Shown here: positions 7,789 through 8,328 of the stretch, one piece after another | How the letters are laid out: each line of letters begins with the position of its first letter | How positions within the stretch are numbered: the first letter of the stretch is position 1 | Origin: Betaproteobacteria bacterium | Lineage (GTDB): Bacteria; Pseudomonadota; Gammaproteobacteria; Burkholderiales; Rhodocyclaceae | NCBI GenBank assembly: GCA_028868235.1 | Contig: JAGWUW010000095.1 | Coordinates: forward strand, 1-8,328 | Direction: 5' to 3' | DNA length: 8,328 nt | Made by a program: the position numbers and the translations under genes | Notes under the pieces: generated by a model | The model's input: only the letters and a program-made list of their open reading frames with translations | Database searches by the model: none | What the model was told of the DNA's origin: nothing

Positions 7789-8328
7789 TCAAGGGATTAC
7801 ACGCGTCTCTACGTAACGGGAAAAAGTCGGCTTGAGAAGCCCCATCTCATCGACCAAAGCACCGTAGAGCCGACGACACGCAGCCCAGTCGACATTCTCC
7901 ACGGTGAACGCGGCCTGTTCGATCTCCATCGCCTGCCGCCTGGCATGCTCGGCGTGAAACATGGCCAGCAGGCTCTTCAAGGTGTGGGCATGCATACGGG
8001 TCTCATGGGCATTGGCGGCATCGATGGCCGTACGCAGACGCCCAAGGTGAGCATCCCACTCCCCTAACAGCATGCCAGCCATGGTAACCAACAATTCCGG
8101 CTCACCGATATCCTGGAGAGCAGCCCCCAGATCTAGACGCGTGGAAACACCGGCTAACGGAGCGCTATCCTCGACAAAAGTGCCCCCCCCCCCTCCCGCT
8201 GCCCGTGCCAAGGCAGCATAAAGATCATCCGGACGCAGAGGTTTGGCGACATAATCATTCATCCCCGCCTCGAGACAGCGCTCACGATCCGAGGCCATAA
8301 CATTGGCCGTCATTGCTATGATATAAAC
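7789..8328 (-). CDS. hybrid sensor histidine kinase, C-terminal receiver and Hpt domains (partial)
   Basis: C-terminal end of a multistep phosphorelay protein; the 5' part lies beyond the right edge. The frame is open to base 8328, where it reads [16 protein letters not shown]. The 179 visible residues comprise two parts. First, the end of a receiver domain (about 1-44) with the conserved Thr in AMTAN, the [11 protein letters not shown] motif and its conserved Lys; the phosphoacceptor Asp would be off-window. Second, after a Gly5 linker, an Hpt domain (about 60-165) with the phosphorylatable His in AHTLKS (His115 of the visible part) and the following helix [10 protein letters not shown]. The residue after HTLK is Ser where Gly is usual. 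The Gly5 linker is encoded by GGA and an 11-G run (8193-8183). Such proteins typically carry PAS or membrane sensor, HisKA and HATPase domains upstream, but none is visible, and a stand-alone REC-Hpt protein cannot be excluded. The stop is 115 bases from carA; a functional link to carAB is not indicated. Confidence 0.85.
   Translation of the reverse strand, partial: VYIIAMTANVMASDRERCLEAGMNDYVAKPLRPDDLYAALARAAGGGGGTFVEDSAPLAGVSTRLDLGAALQDIGEPELLVTMAGMLLGEWDAHLGRLRTAIDAANAHETRMHAHTLKSLLAMFHAEHARRQAMEIEQAAFTVENVDWAACRRLYGALVDEMGLLKPTFSRYVETRVIP
8183..8193 (-). repeat. G11 homopolymer tract inside the kinase reading frame
   Basis: Eleven consecutive C on the plus strand (G on the coding strand) between the receiver and Hpt modules. 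At the given length the frame is open. One base fewer leads to TAG at 8156-8154, and one more leads to TAG at 8167-8165. The tract is therefore a potential slippage site, although homopolymers of this length are also prone to sequencing error. Confidence 0.8.

Overview
The window looks like a conserved chromosomal housekeeping segment of a GC-rich betaproteobacterium. The gene order carA-carB-greA-DUF4149 gene-(yhbY)-rlmE-ftsH fits that class, and protein features such as FtsH beginning [13 protein letters not shown] resemble Rhodocyclales-type or related lineages. The order is an inference from memory, with no database check. No IS element, tRNA, rRNA, CRISPR array or phage gene is visible, and no gap between genes exceeds about 120 bases.

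Layout, reading the minus strand from the right edge. (1) 8328-7789 is the C-terminal end of a hybrid sensor kinase: the tail of a receiver domain, a polyglycine linker encoded by an 11-G run, and an Hpt domain. (2) 7788-7674 is a compact intergenic region. It holds a good sigma70-type promoter for carAB, a perfect 19-bp inverted repeat inside that promoter's spacer, and a strong GCAA-loop hairpin in the predicted leader. (3) carA (GTG start) and carB, 15 bases apart, encode the two subunits of carbamoyl-phosphate synthetase, which feeds pyrimidine and arginine synthesis. A Rho-independent terminator follows carB. (4) greA and a small four-helix membrane protein (DUF4149 type) are spaced like an operon. 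(5) yhbY is the only plus-strand gene. Its stop codon directly abuts the stop of the DUF4149 gene, and it is divergent from rlmE. (6) rlmE and ftsH form a pair. ftsH starts at a TTG codon chosen by its Shine-Dalgarno sequence and runs off the left edge after about 405 codons, before the zinc-protease domain.

Functionally the window groups nucleotide and arginine precursor synthesis (CarAB), transcription elongation (GreA), ribosome assembly or modification (YhbY, RlmE) and membrane protein quality control (FtsH). The least ordinary signal is the G11 tract in the kinase. Gain or loss of one G would put a stop codon within about ten codons and remove the Hpt domain, which is the form expected of a phase-variation switch. 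The carAB promoter/leader is the second point of interest. No wholly new system is evident.
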